A stretch of 64,000 bases of DNA from Bradyrhizobium sp. U87765 SZCCT0048 (lineage in GTDB: Bacteria > Pseudomonadota > Alphaproteobacteria > Rhizobiales > Xanthobacteraceae), in the NCBI RefSeq assembly GCF_018131225.1, contig NZ_JAFCMM010000007.1, forward strand, positions 236,068-300,067. The letters run 5' to 3'. The notes under the pieces were generated by a model, which saw only the letters and a list, made by a program, of their open reading frames with translations, was not told where the DNA came from and searched no databases. Position numbers and translations under genes: made by a program. Of this stretch, positions 23,364 to 33,637 are shown piece after piece (the stretch's first letter is position 1; each line of letters starts with the position of its first letter).

Positions 23364-24323
23364 ATGGCTCTCGACGTCCAACCGATCACGGGCTCGCTGG
23401 CGCGCGTCGCTGCGCGCCTGTGCAACTTCCACACCGGGCACGCGGGTCTGCTGCCCGCGCATCTCGATTGGCTCGACAACACCGTCGCGCCACTCGTCGC
23501 GGCGGCATCCACGCCGTGGGTCAACATCATCGGCTACGCCAGTCATCTCGGCGACGCCTCCTTCAATCAGAGGCTGTCGTTCCAGCGCTGCGAGGCGGTG
23601 CGCCAGCGGGTGAAGACCTACAATCCCCGCGTCGCGTTTCCCCTCGAGCAGGGCCGGGGCGAAACCGAGAGCACCGGCGGCGTCAACGACAATTCCGGCT
23701 ACTGGCGCGCGGTCGACGTGTTCGTGTTCGATTTCAAGCCGCCGAAACCGCCGGCGCCGAAGCCCAACTACGACCGCAAGGTGCGGCTGCACTTCCGTTC
23801 GACGGCGATGCCCACCGTGCCGGAGGAGACGGCTCTCGCCAATGCGCAGAAGGTCTATGACGGCTGCCGCGTGCTGCTGGAATTCGCGTCGGGACTCAGC
23901 ATGGGGGCGTCCGGCATGGAGCTGTTGATGCTCGATGCGTCCGACGCGACCTGCAACTGGGACGACGCGTCGGACCAGCAGAAGCTGCTGGATCTCCTCG
24001 GCGGACGGCAGGGCGTCGGCCCCACCGATGTCGTCGTCTATTACGTCAACCAGCTCAAGGAGAAGGCTGGCAACAAGCTCAATGGCTGCGCCGGCCATCG
24101 GCCGGGGCGGGCTGCCGTGGCAGTGGCCGCCGGCGGATCACCGTGGACGCTCGCCCACGAGCTCGGCCATGTGCTGCTGGGGCCGAGCTTCCGCCCGGTT
24201 CACCATCCCGACAAGATCAACATCATGTTCGCGCCAACCACCGGGATCACCGCGCCGATCCCGGCGTTCACGCCGGAGCAGGTCACGCGTCTGCGCGCAA
24301 GTCCGTTCTGCGTTGCGATCTAG
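23364..24323 (+). CDS. OmpA-like domain fused to a zinc metallopeptidase-like domain
   Basis: Protein of 319 residues starting at ATG 23364 after GGAGGAAGG. Residues about 30-115 look like an OmpA/MotB peptidoglycan-binding domain (VNIIGYASHLGDASFNQRLS, then RCEAVRQRV). After a Pro/Lys linker, the C-terminal domain has a zinc-protease helix LAHELGHVLLG with a downstream HH and a Met-turn-like INIMF, so it may be a metzincin. No signal peptide or membrane segment is visible, which is odd for a wall-binding domain: export by a non-Sec route or a cytosolic role is possible. Flanking genes give no clue. Confidence 0.65.
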   Translation: MALDVQPITGSLARVAARLCNFHTGHAGLLPAHLDWLDNTVAPLVAAASTPWVNIIGYASHLGDASFNQRLSFQRCEAVRQRVKTYNPRVAFPLEQGRGETESTGGVNDNSGYWRAVDVFVFDFKPPKPPAPKPNYDRKVRLHFRSTAMPTVPEETALANAQKVYDGCRVLLEFASGLSMGASGMELLMLDASDATCNWDDASDQQKLLDLLGGRQGVGPTDVVVYYVNQLKEKAGNKLNGCAGHRPGRAAVAVAAGGSPWTLAHELGHVLLGPSFRPVHHPDKINIMFAPTTGITAPIPAFTPEQVTRLRASPFCVAI

Positions 24324-24395
24324 CGCAGCTCGTCATACGGGGAGGCCGGTCCGGTTGACACGGGCCGGGCGTGCGCAGCTCTTCGGCGGCGGCCG

Positions 24396-25349
24396 TCACC
24401 GCGCATCCAGAAATGTGGCTGCGGCGTCATGGAGCGCCGTGCGGCCGCTTTCGAGATGCATGAGATGCGTCGCCTTCGGAATTTTCAGGTCGGCGACGCG
24501 CGGCGCGCCAGCGAGAGCATGCCTGAGCCAGGCGACATCCGCGTCCGTGCACAGGCTGTCCCATTCGCCACGCACGATCATCGTGGGGGCGGTGATGCGG
24601 CCGGGGTCGTAGGCCAGTCTGCCGGACCAGGCGGCCATGATGTCGGCCTGCGGGCCGTTCGGTGTCCGCACCGACGGCGGCGTGCGCGATGCGCTGGTGG
24701 CATCGAAGCTCAGATAGAGCGCGGCCCAGGCGGGAAAGTCGACTTCCGCCAGCACGCCCGGCTCACCCGGCGGGACGTCCTCGACAAAGCGCTTCTTCTG
24801 CTCGTCGACCGTGAGAAGCCGCCATGCCCCGAGCGGCGGGACTTCGTCGAAGGCCTCACGGCGCACGACCGGGCCAAAGAACACGAGCCGATCGACCAGA
24901 TGTGGATGATCGCCCGCGAAGCGGCCGGCGGCCATCGTTCCCCATGAGTGGGCGATGATCGAAACGCGCGGTGCACCAGTCTCGACCAGGATGGCGCGCA
25001 CGGCGCGCGCGATCTGTTGCGCCGCCTCGGGCGCACGCCCGAGGGGCGCGCCCGCTCGTGGCGCATCCGCGGCCATCTCCGGATACCGCTCCGACCGGCC
25101 GTAGCCCGCGAAATCGAGACCCCAGACAGAACGGTCCGCGCGGTTGAGTGCGTCGGCCCAGGAGAGGCCGCCGAACCTGAAGAAGATCGAGTTCTCGCTC
25201 GCAAAGGTCGCGCCGTGAACATAGAGCACCGGCCGTTTGCGATCAGCCGAGGCGGTCGTCTGTTCGAATAACTGCAGGCGTGGCTGCCAGCGGGGCGAGG
25301 CGGCGGTCGAGACGGCAAGCGTGACAGGGCGGAGCGGTGTGTCTGCCAT
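24396..25349 (-). CDS. Alpha/beta hydrolase
   Basis: Predicted serine hydrolase of 317 residues with an alpha/beta fold. Oxyanion region LYVHGATFAS, nucleophile elbow IIAHSWGTMA, catalytic Asp in VRGEWDSLC and His in KATHLMHLES. ATG 25349 (MADTPLRPVTLAV) is chosen with GAAGGA upstream; the open frame beyond it has no coding support. Substrate unknown. It lies head-to-tail with the beta-lactamase-like gene, 238 bases apart. Confidence 0.8.
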   Translation of the reverse strand: MADTPLRPVTLAVSTAASPRWQPRLQLFEQTTASADRKRPVLYVHGATFASENSIFFRFGGLSWADALNRADRSVWGLDFAGYGRSERYPEMAADAPRAGAPLGRAPEAAQQIARAVRAILVETGAPRVSIIAHSWGTMAAGRFAGDHPHLVDRLVFFGPVVRREAFDEVPPLGAWRLLTVDEQKKRFVEDVPPGEPGVLAEVDFPAWAALYLSFDATSASRTPPSVRTPNGPQADIMAAWSGRLAYDPGRITAPTMIVRGEWDSLCTDADVAWLRHALAGAPRVADLKIPKATHLMHLESGRTALHDAAATFLDAR

Positions 25350-25587
25350 GGCGGCGAATCCTTCAGCGATGGGCGGAGGGGCGTGCCCTCCGAACGATCG
25401 CCGACGCCTAACCGATGCAATGCCCCGATGTTTCGGCGCTCGCCGAAGCGTTTTTGCAGTCGCGACACTTATGATGTCTTGATGAAGGTCGCGCCGACCG
25501 TTTCGGGTGTCGGCGTCTCGAAGGCGGATTGCGGCCAGTCGAGATGTCGAGAGGCGGCCGGCCGCGCCGGCGCGACCGCCGTCGACC

Positions 25588-26811
25588 TCAATCGAGCGTC
25601 GCGTAGACGAGGCTGCGGACCAGCGTGCGGAAGTACTCGCGCTGGCCGGGGCCTTGCGACAGGAAGATCGCGAACAGCTCTTCGGCCGGATCGATCCAGA
25701 AGAACGTGCCGGCCATGCCGCTCCAGAAGAACTGGCCGACCGAGCCCGCGAACGGCGCGAGGCCCTGATGGGTGCGCACCGCAAAGCCGAGGCCGAATGA
25801 ATGCCCGGCGGGAATCAGCGGCGAATCCACCTTGACGCCGGGGGCGAGATGATCGGACGCCATGAACTGCAGCGTCTTGCGGGCGATGATCTCCTCGCCG
25901 TCCAGCGTGCCGCCGTTGAGCAGCATCTGGCAGAATCGGGCGTAATCCATCGCGGTTGAGACGAGGCCGCCGCCGCCCGATTCCATCACCGGCACCTCGA
26001 GCGGGTCGAACAGCGCGACCTTGTCGCCGGTCCAGGGATCGGTGGGGAACGGCTGGGCGAGACGGCCGGCATGGGCGGCTGCTGTGGAAAACGCCGTCTC
26101 GGTCATCTGCAGCGGATCGAGGATGCGCGCCGACAGGAAGGCGCCGAGCGTCTGGCCGGACACGACTTCGATGACCCGCCCAAGGATGTCGGTCGAGCGG
26201 CTGTAATTCCACTCGGTGCCGGGCTGGCAGACCAGCGGCATCTCTGCGATCAGGCGGGCGTGCTCCTCGTTGGTGATGCCGCGGGCGAAGGTCCGTACCT
26301 TGCGGTACATCTGCTGGACGAGGCCGTTACCGGTGATCTCGTAGGTGATTCCCGAGGTGTGGCGCAGCAGGTCCTGGATGGTGATGGAGCGCGTCCGGGG
26401 GACGAGTTCCAGGCGGCCGTCGGTCTCGATGCCGACCTGCTGGGCGGCGAATTCCGGGATGAACTTCTCCAGCGGGTCGGTCAGCAGCAGATGGCCGTCC
26501 TCCAGCAACTGGCCGATGCCGATCGAGACCAGCGGCTTGGTCATGGAGAAGATGCGGAACAGGCTGTCCCGGGCCATCGGCGTTTCGCTTCCCGGCGCCT
26601 GGCGGCCCTGGGCCTCGAACCAGCCGATCCGCCCACGGCGGGCCACCATGGTGACGACGCCAGGTGTGGTTCCCTTGTCGATCTCGCGCTGCAGGGCGTC
26701 ATGCATCCGTCGTAAACGGGGGCCGGACAGGCCGATCGCATCCGGGGCGGCGGAGGGCAGGGGCGGGGTCTGTGGCCCGGCAGCGGGTTTCAGGGCGGTC
26801 TGGGGGGCCAT
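25588..26811 (-). CDS. Serine hydrolase, class C beta-lactamase family
   Basis: Protein of 407 residues of the beta-lactamase/esterase (AmpC-like) family. The SxxK nucleophile is in FSMTKPLVS, the Tyr of the YxN element in EWNYSRSTDI and a C-terminal HxG-like region in AGHSFGLGF. No convincing signal peptide is seen, which argues for a cytosolic esterase or peptidase rather than a resistance beta-lactamase. It ends the accessory region and is divergent from tuf, with a 163-base gap. Confidence 0.8.
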   Translation of the reverse strand: MAPQTALKPAAGPQTPPLPSAAPDAIGLSGPRLRRMHDALQREIDKGTTPGVVTMVARRGRIGWFEAQGRQAPGSETPMARDSLFRIFSMTKPLVSIGIGQLLEDGHLLLTDPLEKFIPEFAAQQVGIETDGRLELVPRTRSITIQDLLRHTSGITYEITGNGLVQQMYRKVRTFARGITNEEHARLIAEMPLVCQPGTEWNYSRSTDILGRVIEVVSGQTLGAFLSARILDPLQMTETAFSTAAAHAGRLAQPFPTDPWTGDKVALFDPLEVPVMESGGGGLVSTAMDYARFCQMLLNGGTLDGEEIIARKTLQFMASDHLAPGVKVDSPLIPAGHSFGLGFAVRTHQGLAPFAGSVGQFFWSGMAGTFFWIDPAEELFAIFLSQGPGQREYFRTLVRSLVYATLD

Positions 26812-26895
26812 GGGAGCTCCTTAGCACGGCGTCATTTTGTTGTTTTTGCACCCCGAGGGATGGGGTCCCGGCCACCCTGACCCATAACTTCGCCC

Positions 26896-26924
26896 TTGAA
26901 AAGCAGCGTTTTCCGAAGTAACCA
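26896..26924 (+). promoter_or_regulatory. Candidate promoter of the first tuf gene
   Basis: TTGAAA at 26896-26901, 17-base spacer, TAACCA at 26919-26924, 50 bases before ATG. The -10 match is imperfect, so the assignment is tentative. Confidence 0.4.
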
Positions 26925-26974
26925 GCCGCCGGTTTAGCCGCGCAGCCGCGCCGGCTGGTGAGGGTGGACGAAGA

Positions 26975-28165
<1,191 letters not shown>

Positions 28166-28204
28166 GCCCTGAGCGGCTCTTGCCGCTCATTGCCTGAAAT
28201 TGCC

Positions 28205-28244
28205 AAGGCGCAGATGCGGTTCTTGCATCTGCGCCTTTTCTTTT
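28205..28244 (+). terminator. Intrinsic terminator after tuf
   Basis: Perfect 13-base stem AAGGCGCAGATGC / GCATCTGCGCCTT with a 7-base loop and a TTCTTTT run. A smaller hairpin GAGCGGC-TCTT-GCCGCTC lies at 28171-28188, directly after the tuf stop. Confidence 0.9.
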
Positions 28245-28333
28245 GGCGCGCACTGCGCTTGACGCCCCGGCCGACGATCGGGCCTACTTTCGTTTGTCGT
28301 CCCGTTGTCACATCGCAACCCTCCGGTCCGTCC

Positions 28334-29359
28334 ATGTCCCGACGCTCGCTCCGCGCTCACGTCATCCATGCCCTGATTGCCGCTGCCGCGCTCATGGCTG
28401 TGCCGGCCATGGCCGATGACGCCGCAAGACCACCGGTCAAGGTCAAGGTGTTCATCGCGGCGATGTTCGAGATCGGCAACAACATCGGCGACCGCGCTGG
28501 CGAGTTTCAGCACTGGTACGAGCGCTACTGGCGCGCCAGCACGCCGATCGCTGTGCGCGGCGCGCTCAATCCCGTCTACTGCAACGCCGACGGCGTCTGC
28601 GGCGCGGTGCTCGGCATGGGCAAGGTGGCATCGTCGTCGTCGATGCAGGCGATCCTGCTCGATCCGCAGCTCGACTTCTCGCAGGCGTACTACATTCTCT
28701 CGGGCGTCGGCGGCGTGCCGCCGTCACGCGGCACCATCGCCGAGGTGGTGTGGGCGACCTGGCTCGTCGACTACGACCTCGGCCATCGCTGGGCCGCCGG
28801 CGAGGTCAAGGCGGGCGAGCCGCTGTTCATGCCGCGCAAGGGGTATGAGAGCATCCGCGTCTATCATCTCAACCGTACGCTGGTGGACTGGGCGCTGCGG
28901 CTCAGCGCCGGTGTCGCGCTGAAGGATTCCGACGCGGCGAAGGCCTATCGCCTGCGCTATCCGCAGACCGCAGCACGCCAGGCGCCGTCGATCGCCACCG
29001 GCACCCACATGACCGGCGATACGTTCTTCCACGGCCCCGGCCTGTCGGCCGAAGCGCAATCCATCGCCAGGCTCTACGGCGCCGACGACTACACCATCAC
29101 CGAGATGGAAGGCACCGCCATCACCCAGGTGATCGCGCGCCAGCACGGCACCGATCGCGTGATGGCGCTGCGCGGCGCGGTCAACTTCGACCAGGGCAAC
29201 CCCAACGAGACCACGCTGCAGCATCTCGATCCCGCGCCGGGCCAGACCGCGGGCGGTTTCGCCGAGACGGTCGAGAACATCGCGCTGGTGGGATCGACGG
29301 TGGTCGACCACATCGTCGCCGACTGGCCGCAATGGAGCGGCGGCGTGCCGGCGCGCTGA
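28334..29359 (+). CDS. Purine nucleoside permease (NUP family), secreted
   Basis: Protein of 341 residues of the purine nucleoside permease/NUP family, which resembles nucleoside phosphorylase folds. ATG 28334 gives a clear Sec signal peptide (HALIAAAALMAVPAMADD), so the protein is periplasmic. Family blocks include VFIAAMFEIGNN, YYILSGVGGVPPSRGTIAEV, ATGTHMTGDTFFHG and ITEMEGTAI. Fungal members help nucleosides cross the membrane; the bacterial role is uncertain and may be nucleoside binding or cleavage. It starts just after the tuf terminator and opens the accessory block inside the supercluster. Confidence 0.85.
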   Translation: MSRRSLRAHVIHALIAAAALMAVPAMADDAARPPVKVKVFIAAMFEIGNNIGDRAGEFQHWYERYWRASTPIAVRGALNPVYCNADGVCGAVLGMGKVASSSSMQAILLDPQLDFSQAYYILSGVGGVPPSRGTIAEVVWATWLVDYDLGHRWAAGEVKAGEPLFMPRKGYESIRVYHLNRTLVDWALRLSAGVALKDSDAAKAYRLRYPQTAARQAPSIATGTHMTGDTFFHGPGLSAEAQSIARLYGADDYTITEMEGTAITQVIARQHGTDRVMALRGAVNFDQGNPNETTLQHLDPAPGQTAGGFAETVENIALVGSTVVDHIVADWPQWSGGVPAR

Positions 29360-29393
29360 CCCGATGGTGCCGTCGCGGCCGAACCTTCGTCTC

Positions 29394-29690
29394 ATGACGA
29401 TGCGTGCCGTGACAGTGCTCATGCTGGCTGTGGAGATGTTGCTGGGTGCCGCGCCGGCGTTCGCGGCATGTCCCGACCGTCCGCCGTGCAGCGGCTGTGG
29501 CTGCAAGGGCGGCCCTGGCTATCGGGCGCCGGACGGGCACTGCGTCGGATTTCGTGAGCTCGACAAGGTCTGCGGCAATCCGCCGACGCGCTGCGTATTC
29601 GAGAATGCGCCCGGGAGCGGGCTCAACCGCGACTGCGCGCTGGAACCGCGCAGTCGCAGGAGCGGGGGAGACGGTTCGCTCCCGAAGTAG
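29394..29690 (+). CDS. Small Cys-rich secreted protein of unknown function
   Basis: Predicted 98-residue precursor. ATG 29394 is chosen because it places a good signal peptide (VTVLMLAVEMLLGAAPAFA) at the N-terminus; an in-frame ATG at 29364 would add 10 residues and one at 29400 would remove 2. The mature part has eight Cys, four of them in a CPDRPPCSGCGC cluster, then HC, KVC, RC and DC, suggesting disulfides or metal binding. No family recognised. It follows the NUP gene by 34 bases and may be co-transcribed with it. Confidence 0.6.
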   Translation: MTMRAVTVLMLAVEMLLGAAPAFAACPDRPPCSGCGCKGGPGYRAPDGHCVGFRELDKVCGNPPTRCVFENAPGSGLNRDCALEPRSRRSGGDGSLPK

Positions 29691-29725
29691 GACGCGGCGG
29701 ATGATCCGCCGCGCGTCGTCAGGCT

Positions 29726-31687
29726 TCAGGCCGCGCGCACGTCACGCAGGAAACGGCCGACCTCGTCCTTGAGGGTGTCGCCGTTGTGCGACAGCTCGGA
29801 GGCGGCCTCCACCACCTTGCCGGCGGCGACGCCGGTCTCGCGGGCAGCCTCGTCGACGCCGAGAATGTTCGACGAAACCTCGCCGGTCGAGCGCGCAGCC
29901 TCGGCGACGTTGTGGGCGATTTCGCGCGTCGCCGCGCCCTGTTCTTCGACAGCCGAGGCGATTGCGCCGGCGATCTCGTTGACGCGGCCGATGGTGCGGG
30001 TGATCGCCTCGATGGCGCCGACCGACGCCTGCGTCGCGCCCTGGATCGCCTCGACCTGGGTCGAGATTTCCTCGGTCGCCTTGGCGGTCTGGCTCGCCAG
30101 CGCCTTGACCTCGGCGGCAACCACGGCGAAGCCGCGTCCCGCTTCGCCGGCGCGCGCGGCCTCGATGGTGGCGTTGAGCGCCAGCAGATTTGTCTGCTCG
30201 GCGATCTCGCTGATCAGCCGCACGACGTCGCCGATCTTCTGGGCGGCGTCGGCGAGGCCGCGCACCTCGGCATTGGTCGCATTGGCCTGGGTGGCCGCCG
30301 CGCTGGCGACGTTGGCCGACTCGTTGACCTGCTGGGCGATCTCGTTGATCGAGGCATTGAGCTGCTCGATCGCGGCGGCGACGGCCTGGGCGTTCTGCGT
30401 CGCTTCCTCGGAGGCGAGCGCCACGGTGCTCGACTGGCGCGTAGCTTCCTCGGCGGTGCTCGCCATCGACGTCGCGGTCGCCTTGAGCCCCGCCGCCGCG
30501 GAGCCGACGGCGTTGACGACGCCGCCGACACCGCTCTCGAACCGCGATGCGAGGGCGTGCAGCGTCGCGCGGCGCTCCTGTTCGGTGGTGGCTCGCTGCT
30601 CCTCCTGGGCCTGGCGCAGGCGGCCGGTCTCGATCAGGCTGTCCTTGAACACCTCGACGGCCTTGGCCATGGCGCCGATCTCGTCGCGGCGCTGCGCGCC
30701 CGGCACCTGCAGCGCATGGTCGCCGGCGGTGATGCGGCCCATCGCGCTCTGCAGCGCCTGGATCGGGCGCGCGAGGCCGCGGCCGAGCCACGCGGCGATC
30801 AGCGCGGCGACTAGCACCGCGGCGGCGGTGCCGCCGGCCATCCACATCTCCGAACGGGTGGCGAGGTCGGCGAAGGCGGTGGTGTCGCGCACGATCTCGA
30901 CCACGGCGACCGGCTCGCCCGAGTAGTTCTTGAGCGCGCCATAGGTGGTCTCGGTCGGGTGGCCGTCCTGCTCGCCGGTGGCGAACACCATCTCGCCGCC
31001 GAGCGCGCGCTTCAGCGTCGCCGCCGACGGGGTCGGCGAGCGGGTGGTCGAGGCCAGCGTGCGGGCGCCGTCGCCGTCGATCTGGTGAATCGCGACCTCG
31101 ACGCCGAAGCGCTCCTTCATGGTGTTGACGTAGGTCTGGCCGAACGGCACGCCGATGTCGACGACCCCGAGCACGGTGTCGCCGTCCATCAGCGGCGTGG
31201 TGCCGAACACGTTGAGCACCTCGCGCCCGGCCTCGACACCGCCGACCGCGCGGCGGGTGGTGAAGGCCTCGACGATCATCTTGCGGCGCTTGGTGACGTC
31301 GTCGCCGAAGGTGTCGGGCATGTGGACGCGGGCGAAGGCGATGCCGGGCGGAATCTGGATGGTGATCAGCTCGAGTCCAAGCGGCTTGATCCGCGCCAGC
31401 GCATCCTTCAGCAGCGCGATGGTCGCCGGGCGGTCACCGGAGCGTACCGCGGCCTTGACTTCGGGCATGGTGGCGAGGGCATGGCTGACGGCGAGCGCCG
31501 AGCGCGTCTGGGCATCGAGTGCCGCGATCAGGTTGGCATAGTCGGCGCGCAGTTCGCGCTCCAGCGCGACCTCGACGGTGGTCTGCTGGCGCCACAGGCC
31601 GAACGCGGCGAGCACCACGCAGGACCCGGCGGCCACCAGCGAGATGGCGACCATGATACGGGCTGCGACAGACGTGAATTTTGGCAT
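29726..31687 (-). CDS. Methyl-accepting chemotaxis protein
   Basis: Transmembrane chemoreceptor of 653 residues. ATG 31687 (MPKFTSVAAR) is preferred over a TTG fifteen bases earlier. Order: first membrane helix about 10-32, periplasmic Cache-type sensor domain to about 280, second helix about 281-305, HAMP to about 355, then a long coiled-coil signalling domain. Its hairpin tip contains EIAEQTNLLALNATIEAARAG. No C-terminal CheR-tethering pentapeptide is seen. Ligand unknown. It lies head-to-tail with a sensor kinase that has a similar layout. Confidence 0.92.
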   Translation of the reverse strand: MPKFTSVAARIMVAISLVAAGSCVVLAAFGLWRQQTTVEVALERELRADYANLIAALDAQTRSALAVSHALATMPEVKAAVRSGDRPATIALLKDALARIKPLGLELITIQIPPGIAFARVHMPDTFGDDVTKRRKMIVEAFTTRRAVGGVEAGREVLNVFGTTPLMDGDTVLGVVDIGVPFGQTYVNTMKERFGVEVAIHQIDGDGARTLASTTRSPTPSAATLKRALGGEMVFATGEQDGHPTETTYGALKNYSGEPVAVVEIVRDTTAFADLATRSEMWMAGGTAAAVLVAALIAAWLGRGLARPIQALQSAMGRITAGDHALQVPGAQRRDEIGAMAKAVEVFKDSLIETGRLRQAQEEQRATTEQERRATLHALASRFESGVGGVVNAVGSAAAGLKATATSMASTAEEATRQSSTVALASEEATQNAQAVAAAIEQLNASINEIAQQVNESANVASAAATQANATNAEVRGLADAAQKIGDVVRLISEIAEQTNLLALNATIEAARAGEAGRGFAVVAAEVKALASQTAKATEEISTQVEAIQGATQASVGAIEAITRTIGRVNEIAGAIASAVEEQGAATREIAHNVAEAARSTGEVSSNILGVDEAARETGVAAGKVVEAASELSHNGDTLKDEVGRFLRDVRAA

Positions 31688-31788
31688 AGACGACCCCAGC
31701 AAACGTGACCCCGAGGATGGTTTCCCCCCGGTAACGTTATGGAGTGGGCGTCAATACCTGATTAACGATACTGCCGCCGGGCGCCGGC

Positions 31789-33561
31789 TCAGCCGGCCGC
31801 GGTCTCGGCGACCGTCCGGGGCTCCGCCTTCGGCGTGACGAACTTGAGATGGCAGACAAGGCCGGAGGGCGGGTAGCGCACCTCGACGCCGCCATGCATC
31901 TGGCGCGTCAGGTTGGCGATCAGGCGGCTGCCGAACCCTTCCTGCTGCGGCCGCTCGACCGGCGGGCCGCCGGCCTCGCTCCATGTCATGCTGACGGCGG
32001 TGCCGCGCTCGTCCGGCGCGGCCGTCCAGTGCAGCGCGACGGTGCCGCGGTCGTTCGACAGCGCGCCGTACTTCATGGCGTTGGTGCACAGTTCGTGGAC
32101 GATCATGGCGACCGGGACCGCGCTGGTCGGCGGCAGGTCGACTGCCGGCCCTGACAGGGCGAAGCGGTGGCCCTTGTCCTCGCGCAGCGGCGCGAGCGCG
32201 ACCTTCATGATGTCGGTGATGTCAGCGTGCTCCCAGTTGCGCTGGGTCAGCAGGTCGTGGCTGCGCACCAGCGCCTGCAGGCGGTCCTGGAAGCCGCGCA
32301 GCGCGTCGGGGCCCTGGCTGTGGCGGAAGCTCAGCGAGGCGATCGACTGCACCGTGGCGAGGGTGTTCTTGACGCGGTGGGCGAGCTCGTGGACCAGGAT
32401 CTCGCGGCGCGCTTCCGCGGTCTCGCGCTCGCTCTCGCGCTGCTGGCTCTCGTCCATCAGGCGGTCGAAGGTCTGGCCGAGCAGGCCGATCTCGTCGCCG
32501 CGGTCGATGATGCCGGTGCGCGCCATGTCGTGGCCGCGGCGCCAGGCCTCGGCGGTCGCGACCACCTTCATCAGCGGCTGGCGGATGATGCCTTCGCCCA
32601 CCAGCCATGCCAGCACCAGCGCGACCAGGCTGCCGAGGGAGAACACCAGCAGGCTGCGCCGCGTCGCTTCGTCGATCGGGCGCAGCACCTCGTCGCGCGA
32701 GATGCCGGTCGAGACGTAGAGGCCGAACGGCGTCAGCGCCGCGGGCACGTAACCGGCGATCCGCGTCGTGCCGTCGGGGCTCTCGATCTCGGCCGAGCCC
32801 GCGGCTGGCGCGGTGACATAGCCGATGCCCGTCGGCTTGATCCGGGTGCCGATATAGGTATCGGGCGCGGGCTCGCGCGCGATGATGATGCCGTCGCGGT
32901 CGGCGATGGTGATGGCGCTACCGCGCGCCACGCCGCGCTCGTTGAGCTGGCGGCCGAGCCATTGCAGGTTGAGGCCGGCCATGACCACGCCGGTGACGCT
33001 CTCGCCCTCGACCAGCGGCAGCGCCACCGGCACGAGGGGGCGGCCGGAGACGCGGCTCGTGGTGTAGGTGCCGACCGAGAACGCGCGTTTGCGCAGCACG
33101 TCCTGAAAATAAACCCGATCGGCGAGATTGGCGGCCGAGGAGGGCGCCTCGCTGAAGCAGCGCACCGAGCCGTTGGGATTGACGATCAGGATCGAGGTCA
33201 GTGCCTCCAGCCCCTGGCGCACCTGCCTGACGTAGCGCGAGCACGCCTCGGGACCGGCCTCGCGAATCTCGGCGGCCTGAGCCACCGCATGAAGAACGCC
33301 CTTGATGCCGGCGAAGATCTGGTCGAGCTCGGAGACCGCGAACAGGGTGTTGCGCAGAGCCTCGTCATGGACTTCGGCGTAGCGCGCCTTGCGCAGGTCG
33401 AACGCATTGTAGGAGAGCGCGAGCAGGCCGGGCACGGAGGCGACCAGCGTCAGCGCCAACAGCCGATGGGTCAGCGACAGCCGGCGGATGAATCCGAATG
33501 AACGCAATCCTTGTGTCCCCCAACCCCTCTCGTGCACAACGCCCGTCCGGTGCACTTTCAT
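31789..33561 (-). CDS. HWE-family sensor histidine kinase with extracytoplasmic Cache-type domain
   Basis: Membrane kinase of about 590 residues. First membrane helix near 33-53, periplasmic double-Cache-like domain (NPNGSVRCFSE, DRDGIIIAREP), second helix near 302-322, HAMP, then the kinase core. The phosphoacceptor region is HELAHRVKNTLATVQSIA, and the ATP domain has the HWE signatures VHELCTNAMKYGALS and WSEAGGPPV. The start is uncertain: ATG 33561 has no clear ribosome-binding site, but the longer frame would overlap the divergent ABM gene. No response regulator is adjacent, which is common for this alphaproteobacterial family. Confidence 0.88.
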   Translation of the reverse strand: MKVHRTGVVHERGWGTQGLRSFGFIRRLSLTHRLLALTLVASVPGLLALSYNAFDLRKARYAEVHDEALRNTLFAVSELDQIFAGIKGVLHAVAQAAEIREAGPEACSRYVRQVRQGLEALTSILIVNPNGSVRCFSEAPSSAANLADRVYFQDVLRKRAFSVGTYTTSRVSGRPLVPVALPLVEGESVTGVVMAGLNLQWLGRQLNERGVARGSAITIADRDGIIIAREPAPDTYIGTRIKPTGIGYVTAPAAGSAEIESPDGTTRIAGYVPAALTPFGLYVSTGISRDEVLRPIDEATRRSLLVFSLGSLVALVLAWLVGEGIIRQPLMKVVATAEAWRRGHDMARTGIIDRGDEIGLLGQTFDRLMDESQQRESERETAEARREILVHELAHRVKNTLATVQSIASLSFRHSQGPDALRGFQDRLQALVRSHDLLTQRNWEHADITDIMKVALAPLREDKGHRFALSGPAVDLPPTSAVPVAMIVHELCTNAMKYGALSNDRGTVALHWTAAPDERGTAVSMTWSEAGGPPVERPQQEGFGSRLIANLTRQMHGGVEVRYPPSGLVCHLKFVTPKAEPRTVAETAAG

Positions 33562-33637
33562 TGGCCGGCGCAGATGCGATCCATCGTCGCTGGACGATGC
33601 GGCGCGCGCCGGCTGGTTCCCCAAAAATGAGGCCTCC

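Noticed and set aside
25432..25455. Hairpin TTCGGCG/CGCCGAA followed by TTTTT on the plus strand
   Set aside because: It looks like a terminator but no plus-strand gene precedes it; both flanking genes are on the minus strand, so it is probably incidental.
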